From IMG/VR virus record IMGVR_UViG_3300044994_000102, positions 1 through 53,586 of that record: a stretch of DNA of 53,586 nt; one strand, given 5' to 3'. This stretch comes from a virus. This document shows, one piece after another, positions 19,649 to 28,449 of the stretch (within the stretch, counting starts at the first letter, position 1; every line of letters begins with the position of its first letter). Made by a program: the position numbers and the translations under genes. The notes under the pieces were generated by a model. That model was not told the origin of the DNA, did no database searches, and saw nothing but the letters and a program-made list of their open reading frames with translations.

Positions 19649-20115
19649 AGGGCCGGAAGCCGACGCCGAATAACCTGAAGCTCTTGACGGGCAATCCGGG
19701 CAAGCGGCCAATCGCCGACGAGCCCGAGAGTCCTCTCCTGCCGGCCGACGACGAGCCGCCGGCGTGGCTGCACGACGACGCGAAACAGTTCTACCGCGAG
19801 ATCCTTCGGACCCTTTCCACCATGAGGGTCGCCACTGAGGCCGATCGGCTCGGCATCATCGCGTTGGCGCAATCACTGGCCGAGGTGAAGATCGCCCACG
19901 AGCAGATGAACAAGTACGGCCGGGTCATCAAGGACAAGTCCGGTGGCGCTACTCGGAACCCGTACGCCGTCCACGCGGCGCAGTTCATCGCGTTCGTCCG
20001 CCAGTTCATCACCGAGTACGGGCTCACCCCGTGCAGCCGGGCGAGGCTCATTGCGAAGGCCGAGGGGGGCGAGGAAGACCCGTTTACCAAGTACCTGAGC
20101 GGTGGCAAACAGTGA
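19645..20115 (+). CDS. terS: Small terminase subunit, P27 family
   Basis: A 156-residue protein of the P27/Terminase_4 type: the N-terminal GRKPTPNNLKLLTGNPGKRP, ADDEPPAWLHDDAKQFYREI, an ATEADRLGIIALAQSLAEVKIA helix, then NPYAVHAAQFIAFVRQFITEYGLTP in pieces and SRARL. It recognises phage DNA and loads the large terminase. The gene starts four bases before the mom-frame stop and overlaps terL by 14 bases. Confidence 0.92.
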   Translation: MKGRKPTPNNLKLLTGNPGKRPIADEPESPLLPADDEPPAWLHDDAKQFYREILRTLSTMRVATEADRLGIIALAQSLAEVKIAHEQMNKYGRVIKDKSGGATRNPYAVHAAQFIAFVRQFITEYGLTPCSRARLIAKAEGGEEDPFTKYLSGGKQ

Positions 20116-21787
20116 GTCCGAACATCCCGCCGAGCGGTACATTCGCCACGTCCTTGACGGAACCCAGCTCGCCTGTCAGTTCGTCCGCCTGGCCGTCGAG
20201 CGGCACGTCTCCGACCTGAAGAAACAGGCAGACTCCAACTACCCCTTCTACTTCGACCCGGCCGCCGCCCAGCGGGTCATCGGCTTCTTCCAGTTCTGTA
20301 ACCACGTCGAGGGCAAGTGGGCCGGGGAGCCCATGGTCCTGGAGCCGTGGCAACAGTTTGCATTGTGGGTGCCGTTCGGCTGGAAGCGGAAGGGGAGCGG
20401 GCTTCGCCGGTTCCGCCGGGCGTACGTGGAGGTGGCCCGCAAGAACGGCAAGAGCACCTGGACCGCCGGCCTGGGGTTGTACTTCCTCATCGCCGACGGG
20501 GAGCCCGGTGCGCAAGTTTACTCGGCCGCCACCACGAGGGACCAGGCGAAGATCATCCACACGGCCGCCAGCCGCATGATCAAGGTGAGCCCGTACCTGT
20601 CCCGGATGGTGCGAACTGTCAAGAATAACTTGTCGGTTGTCGAGACGTTCTCGAAGTTCGAGCCGCTCTCCGCCGACTACAACACACTTGACGGCCTTTC
20701 CCCGTCGGCGGGGTTGATAGACGAGGTACACGCCCACCGAAACCGCGGGGTGGTGGACGTCATCGAGACCGGCATGGGCGCCCGCCGGCAGCCGATGATG
20801 TGGATGATCACGACGGCCGGCATCAGCACGGCCAACTCCATCGCGCTCGAGTTCCGGAACCACGGCGAGCAGGTGCTGAAGGGCATCCGGGAGGACGACG
20901 CCTACTTTCCCCTCATCTACACGCAGGACGACGGGGACGACTGGCTGGATGAGAAGCTCTGGACCAAGAGCAACCCGTCGCTCGGGGTGTCGGTCAACAT
21001 CGATGAGCTCCGGGACCTGGCGCTGAAGGCGAAAGAAATCCCCGCCGCGCAGAACAACTTCAAGACGAAGCGGCTCAACATCTGGTGCAACTCCAGGAGC
21101 AGGTGGGTGCCTGTCGAGCGGTGGGACGCGTGCAAGGAGGAGTTCGACCTAAAGGAGCTCCAAGGGAAAGAGTGTTACGCTGGCCTCGACCTGTCCACCA
21201 CCACCGACCTGTCTGCGCTGGTGCTCGTGTTCCCGTGGGCGGACGACCGCTACCGGGTGTTGCCGTTCTTCTGGGTGCCGGCGGAGAATGCCGACCTCCG
21301 GGCCCGGCGGGACCGCGTCCCGTACCCGCAGTGGATCCGGGAGGGGTACATCACGGCGACGCCGGGGAACGTCATTGACTACGGATTCATCCGGAAGGCC
21401 ATCACCGGCCTGGCCGACGTGTACAGGCTGAAGGAGCTGGCGGCCGACCCGTGGAACGCGACTCAAATTTTGCAACAGCTTCAGGAGGAGGACGGCATCA
21501 AGGTGGTCGAGATGCGGCAAGGGTTCGCCTCGATGTCGGCCCCGATGAAGCAGCTGGAGACGCTCGTGATGAGCCAAAAGCTCCGGCACGACGGGAACCC
21601 GGTCATGCGCTGGATGTGGGACAACGTGAGCGTGAAAATGGACCCGGCTGGGAACGTGAAGCCCGACAAGGAGAAGTCCGCCGAACGCATCGACGGGGTC
21701 GTGTCGCTGGTCATGGGGGTGGGGCGGGCGGCCCTCCGGAAAGAGGTCGTCAACCCGTACGAGACGGGCGGCCTGTTCGCCGTCTAG
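20102..21787 (+). CDS. terL: Large terminase subunit
   Basis: A 561-residue packaging motor. The ATPase domain has an ARKNGKST Walker A, AATTRDQAK, GLIDEVHAH (Walker B region) and a WMITTAG coupling motif; the C-terminal nuclease opens with GLDLSTTTDLSALVLVFP. It cuts concatemers and pumps DNA into the prohead. Translation starts at GTG inside terS. P27 small terminase with this large subunit is typical of HK97-like cos phages. Confidence 0.95.
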   Translation: MANSESEHPAERYIRHVLDGTQLACQFVRLAVERHVSDLKKQADSNYPFYFDPAAAQRVIGFFQFCNHVEGKWAGEPMVLEPWQQFALWVPFGWKRKGSGLRRFRRAYVEVARKNGKSTWTAGLGLYFLIADGEPGAQVYSAATTRDQAKIIHTAASRMIKVSPYLSRMVRTVKNNLSVVETFSKFEPLSADYNTLDGLSPSAGLIDEVHAHRNRGVVDVIETGMGARRQPMMWMITTAGISTANSIALEFRNHGEQVLKGIREDDAYFPLIYTQDDGDDWLDEKLWTKSNPSLGVSVNIDELRDLALKAKEIPAAQNNFKTKRLNIWCNSRSRWVPVERWDACKEEFDLKELQGKECYAGLDLSTTTDLSALVLVFPWADDRYRVLPFFWVPAENADLRARRDRVPYPQWIREGYITATPGNVIDYGFIRKAITGLADVYRLKELAADPWNATQILQQLQEEDGIKVVEMRQGFASMSAPMKQLETLVMSQKLRHDGNPVMRWMWDNVSVKMDPAGNVKPDKEKSAERIDGVVSLVMGVGRAALRKEVVNPYETGGLFAV

Positions 21788-21856
21788 GTCGTGGCTATCC
21801 CCTGGCGGCCGTTTGGGGCAGTATGGGCCTGACACGTCAATGATTTGCGTCACCGG

Positions 21857-23545
21857 ATGAAGATCTTCGGGATCCCGATTCCATTCACCAGGCGGAGTGC
21901 GACCGCGCCGATCCCGCACGACCGGTACTTCGCCGTTGGCCCGTGGGGCTATCTCGACAGCTCCCGAATCAGCCCCGATACGGCGATTCGGTTCACGGCG
22001 GTCCTGTCGGCCGTTAAGGTCATCTCGGAGACGCTCGCCGCGCTCCCGGTCATGGTGTACCGGCGGCGGCCCGACGGCGGAAAGGACCGGGCGACGAAGC
22101 ACCCGCTCTACAAACTCCTCCGCCAGCGGCCCAACTCGCTCAAGACGTCCAGCTTCGAGTTCCGCGAGATGCTCACGGCGCACGTGCTGCTGTGGGGGAA
22201 CGGGTACGCGCAAATCCTCCGGAACAGTTTGGACGAGCCGGTCGAGCTCCGGCCGATGCACCCGAGCCGGGTGACGCCGAAAGTCGAGAACGAGCGGCTG
22301 GTGTACGTCCTCCGGATGCCGGACGGCGGCGAGCAGAAGCTCTCCGCCGAGCAGGTGTTGCACATCCGCGGCTACCGAGACTCCGGGAACGAGGGCCTTT
22401 CGGTGGTGGCGGCCGCCGAGAAGGCGATCCGGGCCGGGCTGAGCTTGGAGGACTTCGGCATGAACTTCTTCGAGGGCGGGGCGTTCCCGAGCGGCGTGCT
22501 CGAGTACGAGCAAGGGACGATGAGCCAGCAGGCCAAGGACAACCTCCGGGAGAGCTGGCAGAAGATCCACGGCGGGGCCAACCGCGGGAAGCAGATCGCG
22601 GTCCTGGAGGCGGGGCTCAAGTGGAAGCAGATGATGATCCCGCAGACGGACGCGCAGTTCTTGGAGCAGCGGAAGTTCCAGATCTCCGAGATTGCCCGCA
22701 TCTTCCGGGTGCCGCCGCACATGCTGGCCGACCTAGACCGGGCGACGTTCAGCAACATCGAACAACAGTCCTTGGAGTTCATCACCTACACCATGCTGCC
22801 GTGGTTCCGGCGGTGGGAGGAGGCCCTTGGCCGCGACCTGATCGACGCCGACGAGGCCGATGACGTGTTCGTCGAGTTCATCCCGGACGCGCTGCTCCGG
22901 GGCGACACACTGACCAGAGCCACGGCGTACCGCACCCAGATCGAGTGCGGCATCCTGTCCCGGAACGAGGCCCGGCTGATGGAGAACCGGAACCCGTACG
23001 ACGGCGGCGACGAGTTTCTGACGCCGCTCAACATGGCCGGCCCGAACGGGCAGAAGGATGACGCTCAAGGGGAGCCGGAGGAAGAGCGGGAGGAAGAGCG
23101 GGAGGAAGAGGCTCAGGCGCCCGAGCCGCAGAAGGGGCCGAGGGTCACTGACGACGCGGTGAAGGCGGCGTTCCGCGGGTTGTTCCGCGCCACGTGGGAG
23201 AAGATCGCCCGGAAGGAGGTGAACGCGGTGAAGGCCGCGGCCCGGAAGAAGTCGGCGGACGAGTTCGGCGACTGGCGGGCGGAGTTCCTCGACGAGCTGC
23301 ACGACTTCGCGAAAACCTGCCTGCGTGAGCCGCTTCATTCGTACGCCTTCATCCGCGGCGATGCGGACGCGACCGAGGCGCTCGTCCGGCATACACAAGC
23401 GTACCGCGAGGAGGTGTGTGCCGCCGTGCAAGAGTGCTTCGACAACCCGGCTGCGGGCTACACCCGCTCGGCGGACAAAGTTGCCGCCTATTGGACGGAG
23501 CGGCTCCTGGGGTACAGTGGGGAGGAGTATGGAACAACAGCCTGA
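21857..23545 (+). CDS. HK97-family portal protein
   Basis: A 562-residue portal. Typical segments are AVLSAVKVISETLAALPVMVY, SSFEFREMLTAHVLLWGNGYAQI, RPMHPSRVTP, EQVLHIRG, FGMNFFEGGAFPSGVLEY, QISEIARIFRVPPHMLAD and SLEFITYTMLPW. It forms the dodecameric DNA entry and tail attachment ring. The C-terminal about 170 residues are an extra charged region beginning with an EEEREEEREEE repeat. Start at ATG 21857; TTG 21845 is less likely. Confidence 0.94.
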   Translation: MKIFGIPIPFTRRSATAPIPHDRYFAVGPWGYLDSSRISPDTAIRFTAVLSAVKVISETLAALPVMVYRRRPDGGKDRATKHPLYKLLRQRPNSLKTSSFEFREMLTAHVLLWGNGYAQILRNSLDEPVELRPMHPSRVTPKVENERLVYVLRMPDGGEQKLSAEQVLHIRGYRDSGNEGLSVVAAAEKAIRAGLSLEDFGMNFFEGGAFPSGVLEYEQGTMSQQAKDNLRESWQKIHGGANRGKQIAVLEAGLKWKQMMIPQTDAQFLEQRKFQISEIARIFRVPPHMLADLDRATFSNIEQQSLEFITYTMLPWFRRWEEALGRDLIDADEADDVFVEFIPDALLRGDTLTRATAYRTQIECGILSRNEARLMENRNPYDGGDEFLTPLNMAGPNGQKDDAQGEPEEEREEEREEEAQAPEPQKGPRVTDDAVKAAFRGLFRATWEKIARKEVNAVKAAARKKSADEFGDWRAEFLDELHDFAKTCLREPLHSYAFIRGDADATEALVRHTQAYREEVCAAVQECFDNPAAGYTRSADKVAAYWTERLLGYSGEEYGTTA

Positions 23546-24506
23546 GATCATCGCCGTCCCGCACTTCGGTCGAGTTCACGATTACGTCGGGGCGTGGGCG
23601 ATCGAGCCCGTCTCGGCGAACGCGCTCCTGGCGATGGTCCGGTCGACCGACCTGGTCGCGCACGTGGCCGACTCGAAGGAGAGGGCGCTCGAGATGCGGT
23701 CGGCCATGACCGTTCAGCCGGACGGCCGGGGCAAGGCGTTCGCCATGGTGGGGATCTCCGGCGTCATGATGAAGCACGCGAGCTCCTTCGGCGGCTCGGG
23801 CACGGTCCAGATCCGGCGGGACATCCGGAACGCCGCGGGCAACGACGACATTTCGGCCATTCTGTTGAACATCGACAGCCCGGGCGGGACCGTCGCGGGA
23901 ACAGCCGACCTGGCGGACGAGGTGCGGGCCGCGACCAAGAAGAAGCCGGTGTACGCGTTCGTCTCCGACCTGTGCGCCTCGGCGGCGTACTGGGTGGCGA
24001 GCCAATGCGACGCGATCTTCGCCAACAACGCCACCGCCCTCATCGGGTCGATCGGCACCGTCATGACCATGTACGACATGAGCAAGGCGGCGGCCGACGC
24101 CGGGATCGAGACGCTGGTGTTCGCCACCGGCCCGTTGAAGGGTGCGGGGACGCAAGGGGCGGTCGTGACCGAGGAACAGCGGGCCTACTTCCAGACGCTC
24201 ATCGAGGACTCGCAGAAGAGCTTCGACGCGGCCGTCAGGAAGGGCCGGAGCCTCACCGACCTGCAGCTCAAGAGCGTGCGGTCCGGCGGCGTGTTCGGCG
24301 CCGAGGACGCCCAGGAGCGGAAGCTCATCGACGGCATCCAGTCTTTGGAGGCTACCGTCGACGCGCTTGTGAAGGCGGCGCACGCCCGGGGCCGGAGGGC
24401 CGAGGGCGAGGTGGCGATTCGAGCTAAGGAGGAGCAAGAGCAACCGGCCGCCACCTCCGCGGAGCCGTACCTACTCAAAGTTCGGATCTTGCGAGCCGCG
24501 TCATAG
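23529..24506 (+). CDS. S49-family head maturation protease
   Basis: A 325-residue SppA/lambda C-like peptidase. AMVGISGVMMKH, AILLNIDSPGGTV, the PVYAFVSDLCASAAYWVAS motif with the catalytic Ser, ALIGSIGTVMTMYDMSKAAADAGI and VFATGPLKGAG (catalytic Lys region) are in the expected order. It cleaves the capsid delta domain or scaffold during head maturation. GGAGG precedes the ATG, which overlaps the portal end. The last about 50 residues are a low-complexity tail. Confidence 0.9.
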   Translation: MEQQPEIIAVPHFGRVHDYVGAWAIEPVSANALLAMVRSTDLVAHVADSKERALEMRSAMTVQPDGRGKAFAMVGISGVMMKHASSFGGSGTVQIRRDIRNAAGNDDISAILLNIDSPGGTVAGTADLADEVRAATKKKPVYAFVSDLCASAAYWVASQCDAIFANNATALIGSIGTVMTMYDMSKAAADAGIETLVFATGPLKGAGTQGAVVTEEQRAYFQTLIEDSQKSFDAAVRKGRSLTDLQLKSVRSGGVFGAEDAQERKLIDGIQSLEATVDALVKAAHARGRRAEGEVAIRAKEEQEQPAATSAEPYLLKVRILRAAS

Positions 24507-24637
24507 TCTGTCACTTTCATTGCAGGTGCGGGGGCTCCGTCGGTTCCGTCGAACACGACTCCCCTGCTCGTAACTCACCAGCGGCCCGTCGGCCGTCTCA
24601 CGTTACCCAACGCAACACCACCGCTGTATCAACACAT

Positions 24638-24655
24638 CCCTCCCCCTCGGGAGGG
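24638..24655 (+). other. Hairpin before the capsid gene
   Basis: CCCTCCC and GGGAGGG form a 7-bp stem with a four-base loop in the 185-base gap before the capsid gene. It lacks a T-run; it may protect the capsid message or weaken read-through. The bases GTCAACGCC just after it resemble half of the TTGAC palindrome, but no second arm is present. Confidence 0.35.
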
Positions 24656-24691
24656 GAGGTCAACGCCTAGCGTGTATTTGAATGAGGAATT

Positions 24692-26044
24692 GTGAGTCTT
24701 GTTAAGGATCTGAAGAAGCAAAAGGCCGCGGCTATCGACGAGCTGAACGCGCTCGCGGACGTCGCGAGGAGGGAGAACCGCGGACTGTCGGCCGAAGAGG
24801 CCGCCAAGTTCGACGAGGTCGAGGCGAAGATCGCCGGGCTGAACGCCTCCATCGAGCGGGCCGAGAGGCTCGACAGGCTGAACGAGGAGCGGGGCACCGC
24901 CGTCGCGTCGGCCGTAGACATCCAGGTCGTCCGGAACGAGTACGAGGACGAGCACGGCAACCCGAAGGTGTGGAGCTCCTTCGGCGAGCAGATGCAAGCC
25001 ATCATCCACGTCGAGAAGAACCCGCACGGGTCCAAGAGCCGCGAGCTTCGCCAGAAGATCGACCTGACCAACCAGATGATGAGTGCCGCAACCGGCATGA
25101 ACGAGTCGGTCGGGGCGGACGGCGGGGTGTTCGTCCAGAAGGACTTCGCGTCCGAGATCGTGGACAACGGGTACCAGGAGGCGCCGTTCGCCAGCCAGGT
25201 CCGCCGGCTCCCGCTCTCGACCGGCGCCAACGGCATCAAGGTGCCGTACGTGGACGAGACGTCCCGGGCGGACGGCTCCCGGCACGGCGGGATCCAGATG
25301 TACTGGGAGGGCGAGGCCGACGAGATCACGGCGACCAAGCCGAAGTTCGGGCTCATGGAGCTCAACACGAAGAAGATCGTGGGCGCGGCGTACCTGACCG
25401 AGGAGATCATCGCGGACGCGGCGTTCCTCGGGGCGTGGGTGAGCGAGGCGTTCAGCCAGGAGCTGGCGTTCAAGCTGGACGACGCGTTCATCAACGGGAA
25501 CGGCGCGGGCAAGCCGCTCGGCATCTTGCAGAACGGCGCGAAGATCGAGCAGGCCAAGGAGACGGGCCAGGCCAACGGCACCGTCGTGGCGAACAACCTG
25601 ACGAAGATGTTCTCGCGGCTGATCAAGCGGAACCGCGCGTCGGCGATCTGGCTGTACAACCAGGGGTGCGAGGGCCAACTGTTGGGGCTGTCGTTCACCT
25701 ACGGGTCGAACAGCTACCCGGCGCTCCTGCTCGGCGGGACGACCGGCGACATCCGCGAGGAGATCGCGACGGACCGCATCCTCGGCCGCAAGGCGTACGC
25801 GAGCGAGCACTGCGCGGCGCTCGGCGACGCCGGCGACGTGATCTTCACCGACCCCAAGTCGTACATCGCGGTCGACAAGGGCGGGCCGAAGCAGGCGGTG
25901 TCGGTCCACGTGCGGTTCCTCCAGGACGAGCAGGTGTTGAAGTTCACCTACCGCGTGGACGGGCAACCGGCGCGTCGCTCGGCACTCACCCCGTTCAAGG
26001 GTAGCGCGACGCTTAGTACGACGGTCGTGATCCAGCAGCGGTAG
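24692..26044 (+). CDS. HK97-fold major capsid protein
   Basis: A 450-residue major capsid protein. Residues about 1-75 are a charged coiled coil (KDLKKQKAAAIDELNALADVARRENRGLS in pieces), the delta domain that is removed on maturation. The body shows the HK97 pattern: GGVFVQKDFASEIVDNGY, SQVRRLPLSTGANGIKVPYV, WEGEADEITATKPKFG, KKIVGAAYLTEEIIAD, FKLDDAFINGNGAGKPLGIL and a C-terminal KFTYRVDGQP. Start GTG 24692 with GAGGAA upstream. A strong hairpin follows the stop. Confidence 0.95.
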   Translation: MSLVKDLKKQKAAAIDELNALADVARRENRGLSAEEAAKFDEVEAKIAGLNASIERAERLDRLNEERGTAVASAVDIQVVRNEYEDEHGNPKVWSSFGEQMQAIIHVEKNPHGSKSRELRQKIDLTNQMMSAATGMNESVGADGGVFVQKDFASEIVDNGYQEAPFASQVRRLPLSTGANGIKVPYVDETSRADGSRHGGIQMYWEGEADEITATKPKFGLMELNTKKIVGAAYLTEEIIADAAFLGAWVSEAFSQELAFKLDDAFINGNGAGKPLGILQNGAKIEQAKETGQANGTVVANNLTKMFSRLIKRNRASAIWLYNQGCEGQLLGLSFTYGSNSYPALLLGGTTGDIREEIATDRILGRKAYASEHCAALGDAGDVIFTDPKSYIAVDKGGPKQAVSVHVRFLQDEQVLKFTYRVDGQPARRSALTPFKGSATLSTTVVIQQR

Positions 26045-26052
26045 TAGACGGC

Positions 26053-26077
26053 GCGGGGGCGGAGCTTCCGCCCCCGC
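26053..26077 (+). terminator. Strong hairpin after capsid gene
   Basis: GCGGGGGCGG pairs perfectly with CCGCCCCCGC, with a further A-T pair and a three-base loop. No T-run follows, so it may be a partial terminator or a stabiliser of the abundant capsid message. Confidence 0.4.
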
Positions 26078-26112
26078 AACATGAACAGAAAGGAGACTTT
26101 TTAGAGGACATT

Positions 26113-26580
26113 ATGCTCAGTGAATTTGTAGCCAAGCCCATCAAGGCCCTCGCCCCGGCGGCGGACCGCTGGAACACGAACCCGGTGACCGACAGCATCT
26201 CGCTGGCGAACCACAACAGGCTCACCTTCCTGGTGTACCAGTCGGGCGGCACGACCGGGAACGCCACCCTGACGGTCTTGGCGTCGAGCGACAGCGCCCA
26301 GACCGGCGCCGAGGCCATCCCGTTCCGCTACCGGAAGATGACCACCGGCGCGAGCGACGTCATGGGCAACGTGATCAACGCCACAGCGTCCGGGTTCACC
26401 ACCACGGCGAACGAGGACAGCATCTACGAGATCGAGGTGCTGTCGTCCGACCTGCCGCAGTCCAAGCCGTGGGTGCACATGCTCTGCACGGAGGCGACGG
26501 ACAACCCGGTCAACGGGTGCGTGATCGCGCTCCTGTCCGAGCCGCGCTACGGCGGGCTGACACAGCCGGTTGCGATCTAA
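26113..26580 (+). CDS. Putative head decoration protein
   Basis: A 155-residue beta-rich protein directly after the capsid gene, the usual place for capsid-stabilising proteins. Segments such as NRLTFLVYQSGGTTGNATLTVLAS, AIPFRYRKMTTGASDVMG and YEIEVLSSDLPQSKPWVHM fit a beta-sandwich that sits on the head surface. I infer function from position and composition, not from a named family. AGAAAGGAG and AGAGGA lie upstream; hairpins bracket the gene on both sides. Confidence 0.6.
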   Translation: MLSEFVAKPIKALAPAADRWNTNPVTDSISLANHNRLTFLVYQSGGTTGNATLTVLASSDSAQTGAEAIPFRYRKMTTGASDVMGNVINATASGFTTTANEDSIYEIEVLSSDLPQSKPWVHMLCTEATDNPVNGCVIALLSEPRYGGLTQPVAI

Positions 26581-26590
26581 GCACTAACTC

Positions 26591-26615
26591 CCCCGGGCGG
26601 TAACGCCGCCCGGGG
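26591..26615 (+). terminator. Hairpin after decoration gene
   Basis: CCCCGGGCGG and CCGCCCGGGG make a perfect 10-bp stem with a five-base loop, followed by CATTTC. It resembles a terminator with a poor T-tract and sits 17 bases before the next ATG. Confidence 0.45.
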
Positions 26616-26632
26616 CATTTCACCCGAGGCCC

Positions 26633-27214
26633 ATGCCGTGGACCGAGACAGCGGCGCCGTCGGCGCTCGCCATCAATCTTGAAGACCTGAAGAGTCACCT
26701 CCGAGTCACCAGCAACGACGAGGACGGGCTCCTGTCGATCTACGCCAAGGCGGCGGCCCAACTGTTCGAGACGAACACCCGGCGGCGGCTCATCTCCCGC
26801 ACGTTTCGGTGGGAGCAACCGGATTTTCCGACGGACTGCCACGGCATCGAACTGCCGTTCGCCCCGGTCTCGGCCGTATCGAGCGTGCAGTACTACGACA
26901 CCGCCGGGACGCTCACCACGTGGGGCGCGAGTAACTACTACCTCGACACCGTGAGCCTGCCCCCGCGTGTCACCCTGAGACCGAACAAGACCTACCCGAC
27001 GGTGCAGCACGACCGCCCGAACGGGGTGCAGGTGAACTTCACGGCCGGGTACGGGGCGAACTACCAGTCCGTGCCGGAGGGCATCCAGTGGGCGGTGATG
27101 CTGCTCGCCGGGCACATGTGGACCACGAGGGCGCCAGTGGCATCGACCACGATGTCTGACGTGCCGAAAACGCTCGGCTACGCCATCGACGCCTACAAGA
27201 TCTGGGGGGCCTGA
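26633..27214 (+). CDS. Head-tail connector (gp6-like adaptor)
   Basis: A 193-residue adaptor of the gp6/phiE125 gp8 kind: an N-terminal LEDLKSHLRVTSNDEDGLLSIYAKAAAQLFE in pieces, then SRTFRWEQPDFP, ELPFAPVSAVSSVQYYD, VNFTAGYG and a C-terminal PEGIQWAVMLLAGHMW helix. It forms the ring under the portal. Coupled to the next gene by TGATGG. Confidence 0.85.
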   Translation: MPWTETAAPSALAINLEDLKSHLRVTSNDEDGLLSIYAKAAAQLFETNTRRRLISRTFRWEQPDFPTDCHGIELPFAPVSAVSSVQYYDTAGTLTTWGASNYYLDTVSLPPRVTLRPNKTYPTVQHDRPNGVQVNFTAGYGANYQSVPEGIQWAVMLLAGHMWTTRAPVASTTMSDVPKTLGYAIDAYKIWGA

Positions 27215-27531
27215 TGGCGGGCGACCCCGGGAAGAAGAACCGCAAGGTCACGATCAAGCGGAAGGTGCTGACCAACACGAACGGGAACGTTGTGGAGACA
27301 TATTCAACCGTCGCCCAGGTGTGGGCCGACTTCCGCCCGCTGCGGATGGACGAGCGGTTCACGAGCGACGCCAAGCACTCGGTCCGGGCCGGGAGCTTCC
27401 GCATTTACTGGAGGGACGACCTCGAGCCGACGATGGTGATCGAGTGGGACGGCCGCACCTGGAACATCATCGGCATCGCGGAAGTGGGCTACCAGGACGA
27501 GTTAGATATCACGGCGGAGGCCGTTTACTGA
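27214..27531 (+). CDS. Head closure protein (phage head-tail joining)
   Basis: A 105-residue member of the head-tail joining group: RKVTIKRKVLTNTNGNVVETY, VWADFRPLRMDERFTS, SFRIYWRDDLEPTMVIEW and RTWNIIGIAEVGYQDELDITAEAV in pieces. The closing RTW-I-GIAE-G signature is diagnostic. It plugs the portal channel before tail joining. The stop overlaps the next ATG by one base. Confidence 0.88.
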   Translation: MAGDPGKKNRKVTIKRKVLTNTNGNVVETYSTVAQVWADFRPLRMDERFTSDAKHSVRAGSFRIYWRDDLEPTMVIEWDGRTWNIIGIAEVGYQDELDITAEAVY

Positions 27532-28019
27532 TGGCGGACAACCAGTTCGTAAAAGGAGCCGACGAGCTGATCGCGGCCCTGAAGGATATTCCGCTCGAGC
27601 TGTCGAAGGGCGAGCTGCGGGCCGGTCTCACCAAGGGGGCGCAGTTCTTTCGCGACCGCCTCAGGGAGTCGGCCCCGGTGACCGACAACGTCCCGCCCCG
27701 GGGCGGGCGGTTCAAGGACATGAAGCCCGGGCACCTCCGCCGGAGTTTCAAGGCGAAGGCCCGTCGGGGCACCCGGACGGAGGCCGCGGCCGGCGTGACC
27801 GGCTCGTTTGTCGCCAGGTGGGTGGAGTTCGGCCACACCTTGAAGAGCCACGGCAAAAAGTCCCAGCGGCAGGTGATCGGGCACGTCCCGGCGAACCCGT
27901 TCATCCGCACCGCGTTCGAGGCGAACAAGGAGCAGATCATGCAGGCGATCCGGATGGGGATCATCGGCTACCTGTCCCGCCGGTTCGCGCGGATGCGGCA
28001 GCACCGGCCGAGGGTGTAG
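27531..28019 (+). CDS. HK97 gp10-like tail-completion protein
   Basis: A 162-residue HK97 gp10-type protein: ADELIAALKDIPLELSKGELRAGLTKGAQFFRDRLRESAPV in pieces, GHLRRSFKAKARRG, VARWVEFGHT, and a C-terminal VPANPFIRTAFEANKEQIMQAI. It joins the head-completion and tail-tube pieces. A longer open frame upstream is a shadow of the previous gene; ATG 27531 fits the TGATG junction. Confidence 0.88.
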   Translation: MADNQFVKGADELIAALKDIPLELSKGELRAGLTKGAQFFRDRLRESAPVTDNVPPRGGRFKDMKPGHLRRSFKAKARRGTRTEAAAGVTGSFVARWVEFGHTLKSHGKKSQRQVIGHVPANPFIRTAFEANKEQIMQAIRMGIIGYLSRRFARMRQHRPRV

Positions 28020-28026
28020 GAGGAAC

Positions 28027-28416
28027 GTGGCGACGGTCGAGGACTTCATTTACAACCGGCTCACGAGCGCACCCGCCATCTCGGCGCTCGTTGGCACCCG
28101 CGTCTACCGCGTGAAGATGCCGGACAACCCGACGCTCCCGGCGATCACGTTCCAGACGCTTTCCGGCTCCGGGGTCGAGAGCTTCGACGGCGACAGCGGC
28201 CTATACATGCCGGTGGTCGGCATCGACTGCTGGGCCAGGACCGCGGGCGCCGCTCAAGACCTCGCGGCGAAGGTGCGGGCGGCGCTGCTCGGTTACTCCG
28301 GGCACTACCAGGACCGCCGCATCCAGAAGGTGTTGGACTGGAGCCACCTCGACCTGTACGACAGCGACACGGACATATTCCACGTATCGTGCAGCGCGAG
28401 AGTTTGGTATTCGTAG
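28027..28416 (+). CDS. DUF3168 tail terminator-like protein
   Basis: A 129-residue protein: VEDFIYNRLTSAPAISALVGTRVY, PDNPTLPAITFQTLSG, VVGIDCWARTAGAAQDLAAKVRAALLG in pieces and a C-terminal FHVSCSARVWYS strand. This is the DUF3168 pattern, which caps the tail tube. The GTG start has AGGAAC before it. Confidence 0.87.
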   Translation: MATVEDFIYNRLTSAPAISALVGTRVYRVKMPDNPTLPAITFQTLSGSGVESFDGDSGLYMPVVGIDCWARTAGAAQDLAAKVRAALLGYSGHYQDRRIQKVLDWSHLDLYDSDTDIFHVSCSARVWYS

Positions 28417-28449
28417 CGTGATTATAATTATTTCGTTTCCCAGAGGGAT

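Noticed and set aside
24657-24670. Seventh TTGAC palindrome
   Set aside because: Only GTCAACGCC is shared; the CAAAG and CTTTG arms are absent.
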